This document shows positions 25,612 to 35,055 of a stretch of 64,000 bases of DNA, piece after piece. A model generated the notes under the pieces. That model was not told the DNA's origin and made no database searches. It worked only from the letters and a program-made list of their open reading frames with translations. Position 1 is the stretch's first letter. Each line of letters starts with the position of its first letter. The stretch is from Tous-C4FEB sp044356555 (lineage in GTDB: Bacteria > Verrucomicrobiota > Verrucomicrobiia > Opitutales > Opitutaceae): contig JBIKWB010000002.1 of assembly GCA_044356555.1 (NCBI GenBank), positions 241,681-305,680 on the forward strand. The letters are read 5' to 3'. A program made the translations under genes and the position numbers.

Positions 25612-26772
25612 ATGTCGCCCGCGTCCGTCGCACCTTCCAGAGCCAGTCTCTTCGTCAATCCGGCCGCATTGATCGCGGTCTGTTGCATCGGCCTCACGAT
25701 TCTCGGGCTGACGATCTTGTTCAGTGCGAGTGCCTCGTTTCGACAGGGGCCCTACTTCTATCTTAACAAGCAACTGATCGGCGTCTTCCTTGCCGGCGTG
25801 GTCTGTTTCGTGGCGAGCCGCGTCAACCTCGACTATGCGCGTCGCTACGCGTGGTGGATTGCCGGCATCACGCTCTTTCTCCTCGTGCTGGTGCTGATTC
25901 CACACATCGGAATTGAGGTGAAAGGCAGTCGCCGCTGGCTCGGTTTGGGACCGGTTCGCGTGCAAGTCTCCGAGTTCGCCAAACTCGGTTTGGTCTTCTG
26001 CCTCGCGCATTATCTCGCGCTCAATCAGACGCGAATCGCCGAGCTTACCCGCGGCTATCTTTATCCGCTCGCGATCATCGGCGCCTTTGCGGGCCTCATC
26101 GTGCTTGAGCCCGACTTTGGCACGGCGGCCCTTGTTGTCGTCGTTGGCCTTACCATGCTGTTCCTTGCCGGCGCCAAGTGGCGCTATATCGTGCCCACGG
26201 TCGCTTTGGTCGTGTCGGCGTTCACGATTTTGGTCGTCAACAATCCCAACCGCTTGCGCCGGTTCTTGGCCTTTCTCGATGTTGAGGGCAATAAGCAGGG
26301 CGGCACTTACCAGCTCTACCAAGCGCTGGCCGCCTACGCGGCCGGAGGCACGGACGGCGCCGGTCTCGGGCAGGGACGTCAGCAACTCAATTTTCTGCCC
26401 GAGGCGCATACCGACTTCATCTTTGCCGTCATCGGCGAGGAATTGGGCCTTTGGTTCACTTTGGGCGTGGTTGTGGTCTTTGCGGTGATTTTTATCGCGG
26501 GATTGGTCCACCTTCGGCGCGCCCCCAATCTGTTTCACTTTTTGCTGGTGGTGGGCTGCCTCATGTTGATCTGCCTCCAGGCCATCGTGAATCTCGGCGT
26601 GGTCACCGGTGTTTTTCCCACCAAGGGGATGTCGCTTCCGTTTATCAGTGCCGGTCTCTCCAACCTGCTGTTGATGGGATTGCTGGTCGGCATCTTTCTC
26701 AACACCCAGCGCACCTGGGGCCGCGCCGTTCTGGCCGAAGGCTCCCGCGCGATGCGCGAAGTATCCGTATGA
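25612..26772 (+). CDS. ftsW: SEDS peptidoglycan polymerase FtsW
   Basis: A 386-residue protein of about ten transmembrane helices that polymerises septal glycan strands with FtsI. Visible motifs are GSRRWLGLGPVRVQVSEFAK, VLEPDFGTA, LNFLPEAHTDFIFAVIGEELG and a C-terminal PTKGMSLPFISAGLSN (usual family form PFISYGGS, here SAGLS). It overlaps murG by 4 bp (ATGA). Confidence 0.94.
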   Translation: MSPASVAPSRASLFVNPAALIAVCCIGLTILGLTILFSASASFRQGPYFYLNKQLIGVFLAGVVCFVASRVNLDYARRYAWWIAGITLFLLVLVLIPHIGIEVKGSRRWLGLGPVRVQVSEFAKLGLVFCLAHYLALNQTRIAELTRGYLYPLAIIGAFAGLIVLEPDFGTAALVVVVGLTMLFLAGAKWRYIVPTVALVVSAFTILVVNNPNRLRRFLAFLDVEGNKQGGTYQLYQALAAYAAGGTDGAGLGQGRQQLNFLPEAHTDFIFAVIGEELGLWFTLGVVVVFAVIFIAGLVHLRRAPNLFHFLLVVGCLMLICLQAIVNLGVVTGVFPTKGMSLPFISAGLSNLLLMGLLVGIFLNTQRTWGRAVLAEGSRAMREVSV

Positions 26773-27896
26773 GCCACTTTCTCATTTCATGCGGCGGCAC
26801 GGGCGGCCATCTCTCACCCGGCATCGCGTTGGCCGAGGGGCTGGCTGAGCGCGGTCACGCTGCGACTCTTCTGATCAGCGAGAAGAAAGTCGACGCGCGG
26901 CTGATTGAAAAATACCCGCACTTGAGTTTCGCCCGAATGCCCGGCACGGGTTTTTCTTGGCACCCGGTGCAACTGGCCCGGTGCATCGTTTCCCAATTGC
27001 GGGCGTTGCGTTTTTGTCGGCGGCTCATTCGCGAACGTTCGCCGGATGGCATCGTCGGCTTTGGCGGATTCACTTCAGCACCCGTGGCGCTGGCGGGACG
27101 GCTCGCGGGTTTGCCGGTGATGTTGCATGAGTCCAACCGGGTGCCGGGTCTTGCGATCCGCACGCTCGGGCGATTTGCGACCCGGGTCTATCTGCCACCC
27201 GGGGTGCACCTCGGCAGTGTCCGTGCCGCCGCCACCCGCTATGCGGGACCGCCCGTCCGCCGTGAAATCGTGCGCACGCCTCAGACCGCAGCGCGGGTCG
27301 CGCTCGGATTCGATCCTGCGCAGAAGCTGCTCGTTTTGCTCGGTGGCAGCCAAGGGGCTAGTGCACTCAACCAGTGGGCCCGTGACCACGTAGCCTCGCT
27401 CGCGAACGAGGGCGTTCAACTCTGTTGCGTGACGGGCCTGGGGAAGGGCGCGGCCGAGAATCTCGATCTGAAATCGAAACTCGGCTCGCCGGTGCGCTCG
27501 GTGTTTATCCCGTTCAGCGATCGCGTGGCCGAACTGCTCTCGGCGGCGGATCTGGTGGTTTCCCGGGCTGGAGCCGGATCAATCGCCGAACTCATCCGGT
27601 GTGAAAGCCCGGCCATTCTCATCCCGTTTCCCCACGCGGCGGATGACCACCAACGCGCCAACGCCTCATTCTTCGAGCGTCAAGGCGGCGGTATCGTCGT
27701 CGAACAGTCGGGTCTTGGGAATCTCCGGGCCGAGGTGCTTGAACTGATTTTCAACGATTGGCTGCTCCGAAAATTTCGAGGCAATCTCCGGCGAATGGAT
27801 CGGGCGAACTCGCTCGAACTGATGTTGCGGGATTTGGAAATGCTCACCGCGCCGACCGGGGAACCTCGTCGGGCGATAAACGCCCTCGCCGGATGA
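26769..27896 (+). CDS. murG: UDP-GlcNAc:lipid I GlcNAc transferase
   Basis: A 375-residue GT-B enzyme that makes lipid II. The N-terminal CGGTGGHLSPG loop, GFGGFTSAP, LHESNRVPG, LLGGSQGASALN and the donor-site SRAGAGSIAELI with PFPHAADDHQ are all present. It starts at the ATG overlapping the ftsW stop and ends overlapping murB by 4 bp. In most dcw clusters murC would follow here; it is absent. Confidence 0.96.
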   Translation: MSHFLISCGGTGGHLSPGIALAEGLAERGHAATLLISEKKVDARLIEKYPHLSFARMPGTGFSWHPVQLARCIVSQLRALRFCRRLIRERSPDGIVGFGGFTSAPVALAGRLAGLPVMLHESNRVPGLAIRTLGRFATRVYLPPGVHLGSVRAAATRYAGPPVRREIVRTPQTAARVALGFDPAQKLLVLLGGSQGASALNQWARDHVASLANEGVQLCCVTGLGKGAAENLDLKSKLGSPVRSVFIPFSDRVAELLSAADLVVSRAGAGSIAELIRCESPAILIPFPHAADDHQRANASFFERQGGGIVVEQSGLGNLRAEVLELIFNDWLLRKFRGNLRRMDRANSLELMLRDLEMLTAPTGEPRRAINALAG

Positions 27897-28867
27897 TGAC
27901 TGCGACCGTTTCGAGACTCCCGGGTGACGTCGCGTTTTGGGACGAATTCTTGGCGGCGGTTCGCCCGCGCCTCGGTGAAACCGCGAAGTTTACCCGCGAA
28001 GAACCGCTCGCAGCGAAAACCACGATCCGGATCGGAGGCGCGGCGCGCCTTTATGCCGAGCCCGGTTCGGTGCGTGATTTTCAGACACTGATGGTCGCGG
28101 CGGCCGCAGCGGGCATTCCCGTTTTCCCGCTGGGACGGGGTTCGAATCTGGTGGTCCCGGATGAAGGCGTTGCTGGCCTTGTCCTCTCGTTGGCGCACGA
28201 AGCATGGGCGGTTTTCGAGCCGCGCGCCGACGGGCTTTTATGGGTCGGTGCCGGTCTTCGGCTGAAAAACTTATGCGGCTTGGCGGCCAAAGCCGGTCTC
28301 ACGGGGTTTGAGTTTTTGGAAGGAATTCCGGGTAATGTCGGGGGTGCCTTGCGGATGAACGCCGGGGCGATGGGCGGGTGGATGTTCGATGTGGTAGAGG
28401 AGGTGCGATTTATTTCACTGGATGGAACGGTGCGCACCGCGAGTCGCGCCGAGATGCATGTCGATTACCGGCACTGCGCCGAACTTCAGACTGCGATCGC
28501 GCTCGGCGCTTTGCTCCGGCCGGTCGCGCCGGCCGACACGGAATCGGTTGCCCGGCAGATCGACGTCTACAAAAAGAAGCGGCAGGAATCCCAGCCGCGT
28601 GACCCAAGCGCAGGGTGCATTTTCAAGAATCCGCCCGGGAACTCGGCCGGCCGGCTGATCGACCAAAGCGGCCTCAAGGGTGAGCGGGTAGGGGACGCGG
28701 AGGTTTCACCCATTCACGCCAATTTCATCGTCAATCGCGGGTCGGCCACCAGTGCCGATCTGATCGCTTTGGTGCGAAAGATCCGGAAGCGCGTCGATGA
28801 CGCCCATGGGGTCGAGCTCGAACCGGAAGTTTTGCTTTACGGCAAAGAATGGCGCGACGTGCTTTAA
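27893..28867 (+). CDS. murB: UDP-N-acetylenolpyruvoylglucosamine reductase
   Basis: A 324-residue FAD enzyme forming UDP-MurNAc. Flavin-binding motifs are seen (TTIRIGGAARLY, PVFPLGRGSNLVV, GFEFLEGIPGNVGGALRMNAG). The active-site segment is SAGCIFKNP, the Cys-containing variant of GSFFKNP. I chose the first ATG of the ATGATG pair because it overlaps the murG stop. Confidence 0.95.
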   Translation: MMTATVSRLPGDVAFWDEFLAAVRPRLGETAKFTREEPLAAKTTIRIGGAARLYAEPGSVRDFQTLMVAAAAAGIPVFPLGRGSNLVVPDEGVAGLVLSLAHEAWAVFEPRADGLLWVGAGLRLKNLCGLAAKAGLTGFEFLEGIPGNVGGALRMNAGAMGGWMFDVVEEVRFISLDGTVRTASRAEMHVDYRHCAELQTAIALGALLRPVAPADTESVARQIDVYKKKRQESQPRDPSAGCIFKNPPGNSAGRLIDQSGLKGERVGDAEVSPIHANFIVNRGSATSADLIALVRKIRKRVDDAHGVELEPEVLLYGKEWRDVL

Positions 28868-28885
28868 ACCATTTATCACTTTAAA

Positions 28886-29815
28886 ATGACGCCAACTCCG
28901 ATCATCGCCGTGTTTGCCGGTGGTATTTCCTCCGAGAGAGACGTTTCGCTCGGCTCCGGTCGCTCCAGCGCGGTCGCGCTCGCCCGGTCGTTTCCCACGC
29001 AGCTTTTCGAACTCAAATCGGATGCGCTGCCGGCCGGGCTCGATCCATCGCGGCACGTGGTTTTCTCTACCCTCCACGGCACGTTCGGCGAAGATGGATC
29101 AATGCAACGCCTGCTCGACGCCGCCGGAATCGTTTACGCCGGATGCGACGCCGCCAGCAGTGCGCTCACGATGGACAAGACGCTCACGAAGCGGGCCGCC
29201 GCCAATCGGGGAGTCCGGATCGGGGCGGGGGTCTCGTTTGAAGCGGCGAGCGCACCCTCGGCCGAGTCTTTGATCGCCGAACTTGGAGCAGAGGTTGTGC
29301 TCAAGCCCAATGACCAAGGCAGCAGCGTCGGTTTGACGATCAACCGCAGCCGCGAAGAACTCGCGGGCGCGTTGGCGCGACTCACTCCCGGTTCGTGGCT
29401 AGCCGAGCGGCGGCTCGTCGGCCGCGAGCTCTCGGTCGGAGTTTTGCGCGGAGCGGCGATGGGCGTGGTCGAGATCCGGCCGAAGTCGGGCGTCTATGAC
29501 TTCGCCAGCAAATACACGGTGGGCGCTACGGAGTATTTTGCGCCCGCGCCCTTGGACGCGGCGACGACCTTGGCCGCACAGCGCGCGGCTGAAGCGGCGT
29601 TTGCCGCCTGCGGTTGTCGCGACTACGCGCGCGTTGATTTCATTTTAGTTGGAGACGCCGAGCTTTATTTGCTGGAAATTAACACCCTGCCCGGCATGAA
29701 AGAAACGAGTTTGCTGCCGATGAGTGCGCGCTGTGCGGGCTTGGATTTCACGGCTTTGGTCCGCGAGCTGGTTTTGCCTGCGTTAGGGCGTTTTTCGGAG
29801 GCGGCGTCGCGCTAA
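28886..29815 (+). CDS. ddl: D-alanine--D-alanine ligase
   Basis: A 309-residue ATP-grasp enzyme supplying D-Ala-D-Ala to MurF. It shows FAGGISSERDVSL, LHGTFGEDGSMQRLLD, VVLKPNDQGSSVGL, the omega-loop segment (KYTVGATEYFAPAPL) and the metal-binding LLEINTLPGMKETSLLP. It sits 18 bp after murB. Confidence 0.95.
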   Translation: MTPTPIIAVFAGGISSERDVSLGSGRSSAVALARSFPTQLFELKSDALPAGLDPSRHVVFSTLHGTFGEDGSMQRLLDAAGIVYAGCDAASSALTMDKTLTKRAAANRGVRIGAGVSFEAASAPSAESLIAELGAEVVLKPNDQGSSVGLTINRSREELAGALARLTPGSWLAERRLVGRELSVGVLRGAAMGVVEIRPKSGVYDFASKYTVGATEYFAPAPLDAATTLAAQRAAEAAFAACGCRDYARVDFILVGDAELYLLEINTLPGMKETSLLPMSARCAGLDFTALVRELVLPALGRFSEAASR

Positions 29816-29820
29816 TTTCT

Positions 29821-30843
29821 GTGAGCCTGAACAACGACAGTTTTCCCACGGCCCGGAGCTGGAGAGACATTCCCCAGCCGGTGAAGCCCCGCGCCATGTC
29901 GCGCGGCGGGCGGCAGCGTTTCATTTTGTCGATCGCCCGCTCGTCTCTCGTTTTTGCGGTGATAGCCGGTGTGGGGGTGGGTGGGTGGCAGGTTTTTCGG
30001 GTGACGCATGAGACCTTCGGTAAACCTTCGCTGTCTGCGGCGGTGCCATTGAGTTCAACCCAGCTCGAGACAACCGGCTATCTCGGTGGTGACGCCACTT
30101 GGCTCGCTCGCACGCTTGCGTTACCGCGCAACGCGACGCTGATGGGGCTCGACTTGGACGGCCTTCGGGCGCGGTTGCTGGCGCAGGGTCAGGTTCAATC
30201 GGCGGTGCTCACAAAAGTTTTCCCCTCCACGTTGCGCGTGCAGCTGACCGAGCGCACTCCGGTGGTGCGGATGATGGCCCAGCTACCCGGAGCCGAGCCG
30301 CGTCAGTTTTTGGTGGCCCGCGATGGAGTGGTTTTTTCCGGCGTGGGCTTTCCGGCTGAGATTGTCGAGTCGCTGCCGTGGTTGGAGCCGACAAAATTGG
30401 TCCGGGACGGTGATGGCTTCGTCCCGGTCACGGGTATGGTAGTCGTGGCCGATTTGCTCGGCAAAGCGCGGCTCGAGGCGGAACACCTCTACAAGACGTG
30501 GCGAATCGTCTCTTTGGCCGCGTTGAACACCGATGCGGAGGTCGAGGTCCGCACGGCTTCAGGGGCCTCAATGGTATTCAGTGCCAGCGCGGACACTCTT
30601 TCCCAGATCGCCAAGCTGGATCTGATTCTGGACCGCTTGGCTGAGCAAGGGGCCACTTTCAAACGCATCACCCTCGGCGGAGGGCGCGATGCGATCGTGA
30701 CGTTGGACGTACCCTTGGTGCCTATGGCAACGTCCGCTGCGATCAAGACGGCACCCGCCACCTCGCACCGCCGGGGTTCAACTTCTGTTTCTCCCGCCTT
30801 CGGCAACTTCCCCCCTTCTTCAAAAAAGTCCCGTGAGCTCTAA
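29821..30843 (+). CDS. ftsQ: Cell division protein FtsQ
   Basis: A 340-residue bitopic protein: a short cytoplasmic part, a transmembrane helix (about 35-58, SIARSSLVFAVIAGVGVGGW), then a POTRA domain (about 80-150, LMGLDLDGLRARLLAQGQVQ, FPSTLRVQLTERTPV) and a beta domain. It starts with GTG 6 bp after ddl and overlaps ftsA by 11 bp. Identification is by order, topology and POTRA pattern. Confidence 0.88.
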   Translation: MSLNNDSFPTARSWRDIPQPVKPRAMSRGGRQRFILSIARSSLVFAVIAGVGVGGWQVFRVTHETFGKPSLSAAVPLSSTQLETTGYLGGDATWLARTLALPRNATLMGLDLDGLRARLLAQGQVQSAVLTKVFPSTLRVQLTERTPVVRMMAQLPGAEPRQFLVARDGVVFSGVGFPAEIVESLPWLEPTKLVRDGDGFVPVTGMVVVADLLGKARLEAEHLYKTWRIVSLAALNTDAEVEVRTASGASMVFSASADTLSQIAKLDLILDRLAEQGATFKRITLGGGRDAIVTLDVPLVPMATSAAIKTAPATSHRRGSTSVSPAFGNFPPSSKKSREL

Positions 30844-32047
30844 GCCCAGTTTTATCGGTGCCGTCGAAATCGGCACCTCGAAAATCACCGCTCTGATCGG
30901 CGAATATAACGGCCGGGAACTCGCCATCATCGGCCGCGGTGAATGCGCGTCCCGCGGCGTGATCAAGGGCTCCGTCGTTGATTACAAGGCGGCGAGCGAT
31001 TGCGCCCACAGCGCCCTCGAGCTTGCTGAGCGCGACGCCGGCGAACGCATCGAGCTCGTCTTCCTCGCCCAGACCGGCGGTCACCTCGACGGCTTCTACA
31101 ACGAAGCCGCCGTGAACGTGAAGTCTTCGGACAACATGATTGGCCGCGACGACATCCGTACCGTTTGTGATCTCGCCAAATCCAAAGAGCTGCCGGCCGG
31201 CCGGATGGTAGTGCACAACATTCGCCGTCCCTTCCGCGTCGACGGCCGGCTGGTGCCGACTTCACCCGAGAATCTTGTCGGCCAAAAATTAGAGGTCGGC
31301 TACTGGACCGTTCACGGCCAGGAGCAGCGACTCGCGGACAATATTCATGTGATCCGGGGCTTTAATCTCGAAGTGCGGGAGCTCGTCCTCGCGAGCCTGG
31401 CGTCCGGCCACATGGTGACGACGGCCGAAGAGCGCCAAAACGGAGTGCTCGCGATCGACATCGGCGCGGGCACCACGGATTTTGTGCTCTACCGAGATGG
31501 CGTCGGGCACACCACGGGGGTGGTGCCGGTGGGAGGAACGCACCTGACCAACGATCTCAGCCTCGGGCTTCGTCTCACGGAAGGACAGGCGGAGAAACTG
31601 AAACTCAGGCACGGTCGCGCGACGGTTCAAGCCCGCGACAAGTCCGAGAAGGTTTGGCTCGATGGGAATTTCGCCATCGGTGACCGCCAATTCCCCCGCC
31701 ACGCCATCGAGCAAATCACGTCGGCCCGCACGTGGGAGTTGCTTGAAGTTGTGAAGAAAAAGCTGGGCCACTCGTTCTCGAACGAGACGTGTCAGGCCGG
31801 CGTCGTGCTTACCGGAGGAACTGCCAAACTTCCCGGAATCGCCGAGTGTGCCGCCAAGGTTTTCGGAGTGCCGGCGCATTTGGGCGAAACGCCGTCTTGG
31901 GTGGCCGAGAATCTCCGCGATCCCGGTTACCACACGGCGCTTGGTCTGCTCTATTACGGGGTCAGCTCGCAGGGTGAAAAATCGGCGCCAATCCGACGCA
32001 AAGCCGGATTCCTCCACAGTGTGTCCCGTCTGTTTGCCACTTCCTGA
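30833..32047 (+). CDS. ftsA: Cell division protein FtsA
   Basis: A 404-residue actin-like protein tethering FtsZ to the membrane. Phosphate-binding and nucleotide motifs are seen (AVEIGTSKITALIGE, LAIDIGAGTTDFVLY, VVLTGGTAKLPG). The C-terminus (RRKAGFLHSVSRLFATS) is a plausible amphipathic membrane-targeting helix. It begins with GTG inside ftsQ and ends 8 bp before ftsZ. Confidence 0.95.
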   Translation: MSSKPSFIGAVEIGTSKITALIGEYNGRELAIIGRGECASRGVIKGSVVDYKAASDCAHSALELAERDAGERIELVFLAQTGGHLDGFYNEAAVNVKSSDNMIGRDDIRTVCDLAKSKELPAGRMVVHNIRRPFRVDGRLVPTSPENLVGQKLEVGYWTVHGQEQRLADNIHVIRGFNLEVRELVLASLASGHMVTTAEERQNGVLAIDIGAGTTDFVLYRDGVGHTTGVVPVGGTHLTNDLSLGLRLTEGQAEKLKLRHGRATVQARDKSEKVWLDGNFAIGDRQFPRHAIEQITSARTWELLEVVKKKLGHSFSNETCQAGVVLTGGTAKLPGIAECAAKVFGVPAHLGETPSWVAENLRDPGYHTALGLLYYGVSSQGEKSAPIRRKAGFLHSVSRLFATS

Positions 32048-32055
32048 TTCGCACC

Positions 32056-33315
32056 ATGAATCTCCACGAACTTCCCCTCGAACACCCACTGCTCGCGGAT
32101 CGTAATGTTGCCATCAAGCTCGTCGGCGTCGGCGGTGCCGGGGCCAATGCGGTCGACCGTCTGAAAATGGAGAATCTCGAGCGCTTGCAGCTCGCGGTGA
32201 TCAACACCGATTATCAGGCACTCGCCAGCTCTCCGGTTCAGGACAAGGTGCTGATCGGGATGAGCATCACCCGCGGCCTCGGGGCCGGCGGTGATCCCGA
32301 GTTGGGCCGTGAGGCGGCGGAAGCGGATCGGGAGAAGATCTCCAAGGTCGTGAAAGATTGCGACCTTGTCTTTCTCATCGCCGGGATGGGCGGTGGCACC
32401 GGAAGCGGTGCCGCGCCCGCCGTGGCGGAAATCGCGGCCGAGACCGGAGCCCTTGTGATCGCGTTCGTGACGATGCCTTTCAGTTTCGAAGGCGGCCGCC
32501 GCCTTAAACAGGCGGAAGAAGGTTTGATCGCCCTGCGCAAGGTTTGCGACGCCGTCATCCCGCTGCCGAACGACATCTTGCTCCAGGAAGCGGGCGAAAA
32601 CGAGACGGTGCTGGATTCGTTTGCCCGGGCGGACGAGTGGATTGGCCGGGGTGTGAAATCGATCTGGGCGATGCTGATGAAAACTGGCCTCATCAATTTG
32701 GACTTCGCCACCCTGCGCCAGGCTTTTCAACAACGCGGCGGAAAAACGTTGTTCGGTCTGGGCGAAGGCGCCGGCGAAAACGCGGCGGCCGATGCGATCG
32801 AGAGCCTGAAGCTGTGCCCGCTGCTGCACACGCCGGAATTCTCCCGTAAAGCCGACCGTCTGCTCGTCAATATCACCGGAGGCACCGATCTGACGCTGCC
32901 CAAGGTCAACGACCTGATGAGCGCCATCTCCGAGAAATTCGGCCGGGATTCGCATCTTATCATGGGTGCGGTGATCGACGAAGGGATGCAGCAGCGTGTT
33001 GAAATTTGCGTGATCGGGACCAGTGACCTCGTCGGCCGAAGCGGCTTGCAGCGGCGCCTAGCATCGGCGGCGAGGCCCCGGCCGGGAACGGCCCAGATTG
33101 AGGCGGCGCCGGTTCCTCGACCCGCGGCGACCGGCGACCGGGTGGTGCCGACGGAACTGGATTTGACGGCAGCCGAAAAACGCGACCAAGACGAATTCGG
33201 GTTTGGTGAAGTTGAAAGTCGCGGACATTTCGAGAAAACGGATCGCAACCTATTCGACGGTCAGGATCTCGACGTGCCGACCTACTTGCGTAAGGGCATC
33301 AAGATCGCGCTTTGA
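32056..33315 (+). CDS. ftsZ: Cell division GTPase FtsZ with altered T7 loop
   Basis: A 419-residue tubulin homologue forming the Z-ring. It has GVGGAGANAVDRL (24-36), the GTP loop GGGTGSG (112-118) and a conserved C-terminal peptide DVPTYLRKG. In the T7 catalytic loop the sequence is NLDFAT (214-219). The first Asp (216) is kept, but the second, which corresponds to E. coli Asp212, is Thr219. The codon is ACC in clear context. This should weaken GTP hydrolysis in the usual mechanism. It is the last gene of the dcw cluster. Confidence 0.94.
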   Translation: MNLHELPLEHPLLADRNVAIKLVGVGGAGANAVDRLKMENLERLQLAVINTDYQALASSPVQDKVLIGMSITRGLGAGGDPELGREAAEADREKISKVVKDCDLVFLIAGMGGGTGSGAAPAVAEIAAETGALVIAFVTMPFSFEGGRRLKQAEEGLIALRKVCDAVIPLPNDILLQEAGENETVLDSFARADEWIGRGVKSIWAMLMKTGLINLDFATLRQAFQQRGGKTLFGLGEGAGENAAADAIESLKLCPLLHTPEFSRKADRLLVNITGGTDLTLPKVNDLMSAISEKFGRDSHLIMGAVIDEGMQQRVEICVIGTSDLVGRSGLQRRLASAARPRPGTAQIEAAPVPRPAATGDRVVPTELDLTAAEKRDQDEFGFGEVESRGHFEKTDRNLFDGQDLDVPTYLRKGIKIAL

Positions 33316-33379
33316 TCTGCGTTTTGGTTGGGAACAAGACCCCCCTTGGCAAAGCGGAGAGCATCTGCATCGTGACACC

Positions 33380-34417
33380 ATGTTTGTCGATGAATGTGTA
33401 ATCAAGGTAACGGCCGGTGACGGCGGGCGCGGCTGCGTGTCATTTCGGCGAGAGAAGTATGAGCCGTGGGGCGGCCCGAACGGCGGTGATGGAGGACGTG
33501 GCGGCGACGTGATATTGGTGGGCGACGTCAACACCAACAATCTCGTCGACTACAAGTTTCAGCCGCACTGGAACGCCGAGCGTGGCGAGCATGGCCAAGG
33601 CAAGGATTGCAATGGCCGCGAGGGTAAATCCGCGGAGTTGCGGATGCCGCTTGGCACCGTGGTGATCGACGAGGCGACCGAACTGCCCGTGGCCGAAATC
33701 GTCGAGGAGGGCCAACGTGTGATTCTATGCAAAGGCGGCAACGGAGGGTGGGGAAACACCCATTTTAAGAACTCTACGAATCGCGCCCCGAAACGGGCGA
33801 ACGACGGGCTCGATGGCGGGCGCGGCGTCTACCGCCTCGTGCTTAAGAGCATCGCCGATGTCGGCTTGGTGGGCTTTCCCAATGCGGGCAAGTCCTCGCT
33901 GACGAACGCGATCACCAAAGCACGGCCCAAGATGGCCGCTTATCCGTTCACCACGTTGCATCCGCAAATCGGAGTGATCGATTTTCTGGACGTGAAAAAA
34001 GGCCATCGTCACCTGTTGCTGGCCGATATTCCCGGATTGATCGAGGGTGCCAACGAGAACCGTGGCCTTGGTCACCGCTTCCTCCGTCATATCGAACGCT
34101 GTGCGGTGCTGGTACTCATCATCGACATGGCCGGAACCGATGCCCGCGATCCGCGCGAGGATTACAAGCACCTGTTGAACGAGCTCAAACTTTACGACCC
34201 CGCCCTGCTCGAAAAACCGCGTCTGGTTGCGGCGAACAAAATGGACGTGCCGGAGGCGGCGGCCCAACTCGTTAAGTTCAAGAAACGCCATAAGGTCGAC
34301 GTCATCGAAATATCCTGCCGCGAGGGTACCGGTCTCGATAAACTCAAAAAAGAATTGTTGAAGCGGGTCACCGCGTTCCGCGTGCGTGAAAAGAAATCGC
34401 TTAAGGCCTCGCTCTAA
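33380..34417 (+). CDS. obg: GTPase Obg/CgtA
   Basis: A 345-residue ribosome-assembly GTPase. The Gly-rich Obg fold (about 1-158, AGDGGRGCVSFRREKYEPWG, GGPNGGDGGRGGDV) precedes the G domain with G1 GFPNAGKSSL, G2 YPFTTL, G3 DIPGLIEGA and G4 AANKMD. The ATG at 33380 starts the conserved MFVDECVIKV; the in-frame extension upstream lies in the ftsZ gene. Confidence 0.96.
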   Translation: MFVDECVIKVTAGDGGRGCVSFRREKYEPWGGPNGGDGGRGGDVILVGDVNTNNLVDYKFQPHWNAERGEHGQGKDCNGREGKSAELRMPLGTVVIDEATELPVAEIVEEGQRVILCKGGNGGWGNTHFKNSTNRAPKRANDGLDGGRGVYRLVLKSIADVGLVGFPNAGKSSLTNAITKARPKMAAYPFTTLHPQIGVIDFLDVKKGHRHLLLADIPGLIEGANENRGLGHRFLRHIERCAVLVLIIDMAGTDARDPREDYKHLLNELKLYDPALLEKPRLVAANKMDVPEAAAQLVKFKKRHKVDVIEISCREGTGLDKLKKELLKRVTAFRVREKKSLKASL

Positions 34418-34431
34418 ATCACCTCTGATTC

Positions 34432-35046
34432 GTGCCCGTTATGTCCACCGAACATCGCACGTTGCTGATGAACGCCAATCGTCGCCTCGGCGCGGCGTTG
34501 GTTGAACACAATCTCGTCAAGATTGAGGATTTGGAACAGGCGAACGAGCGACTGCTTGAAATCGTCGCCACCAATCAGCCGCGACAGAGCACGGTTCTTG
34601 GGATTCTGGCGTATGAGATGAAGGTCGTGCGCGAAGACGACATCTTAACCCATCTCGTCGAATCGGAGAGCATCGGGCTCGTGGATCTGCGGGAATACGA
34701 AGTCTCGGAGGATCTTAAAAAAGCGATGGACCGTGGGGCGGCCTGGGCCACTTGGTCGGTGCCGTTCGATCAGGAAGAGGATTTCACCTTTATTGCCACG
34801 GCCTATTATCTGAGCGCAGCCGTTCGCAATTATTGGGAGAAGCAGTTTACCGGGCCCGTGCTTTGGTTCGGAACCACGTTGGAAGGAATCGCGGATTTCT
34901 TGGAACGAATTGAAGGCGAGAGCTCCAGCACCCGGTCTCCCTTCGGGAGCAAAACCAGCGGGGCGAAAACGGGGACAACGCCGCCGATCCCGCCGACGAA
35001 ATCAACCGCGAAGCCCTTTCCAAAACCGGTGGCCAAAGCTTCCTGA
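34432..35046 (+). CDS. T2SS/T4P N-domain (MshEN-like) protein
   Basis: A 204-residue protein resembling the N-terminal domain of GspE/PilB-type ATPases without the ATPase: LGAALVEHNLVKIEDLEQAN and EMKVVREDDILTHLVESESI (about 20-80). A Ser/Pro/Lys-rich tail follows. It precedes the PilB-like ATPase by 9 bp, so a partner or regulatory role in the same secretion or pilus machine is likely. A GTG at 34432 or ATG at 34441 could be the start. Confidence 0.65.
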   Translation: MPVMSTEHRTLLMNANRRLGAALVEHNLVKIEDLEQANERLLEIVATNQPRQSTVLGILAYEMKVVREDDILTHLVESESIGLVDLREYEVSEDLKKAMDRGAAWATWSVPFDQEEDFTFIATAYYLSAAVRNYWEKQFTGPVLWFGTTLEGIADFLERIEGESSSTRSPFGSKTSGAKTGTTPPIPPTKSTAKPFPKPVAKAS

Positions 35047-35055
35047 TTTCCCGCC

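Noticed and set aside
25117..26538. A 473-codon minus-strand frame opposite the LysM gene and ftsW
   Set aside because: It runs across two well-supported plus-strand genes, and its product is a charged, domain-free string.
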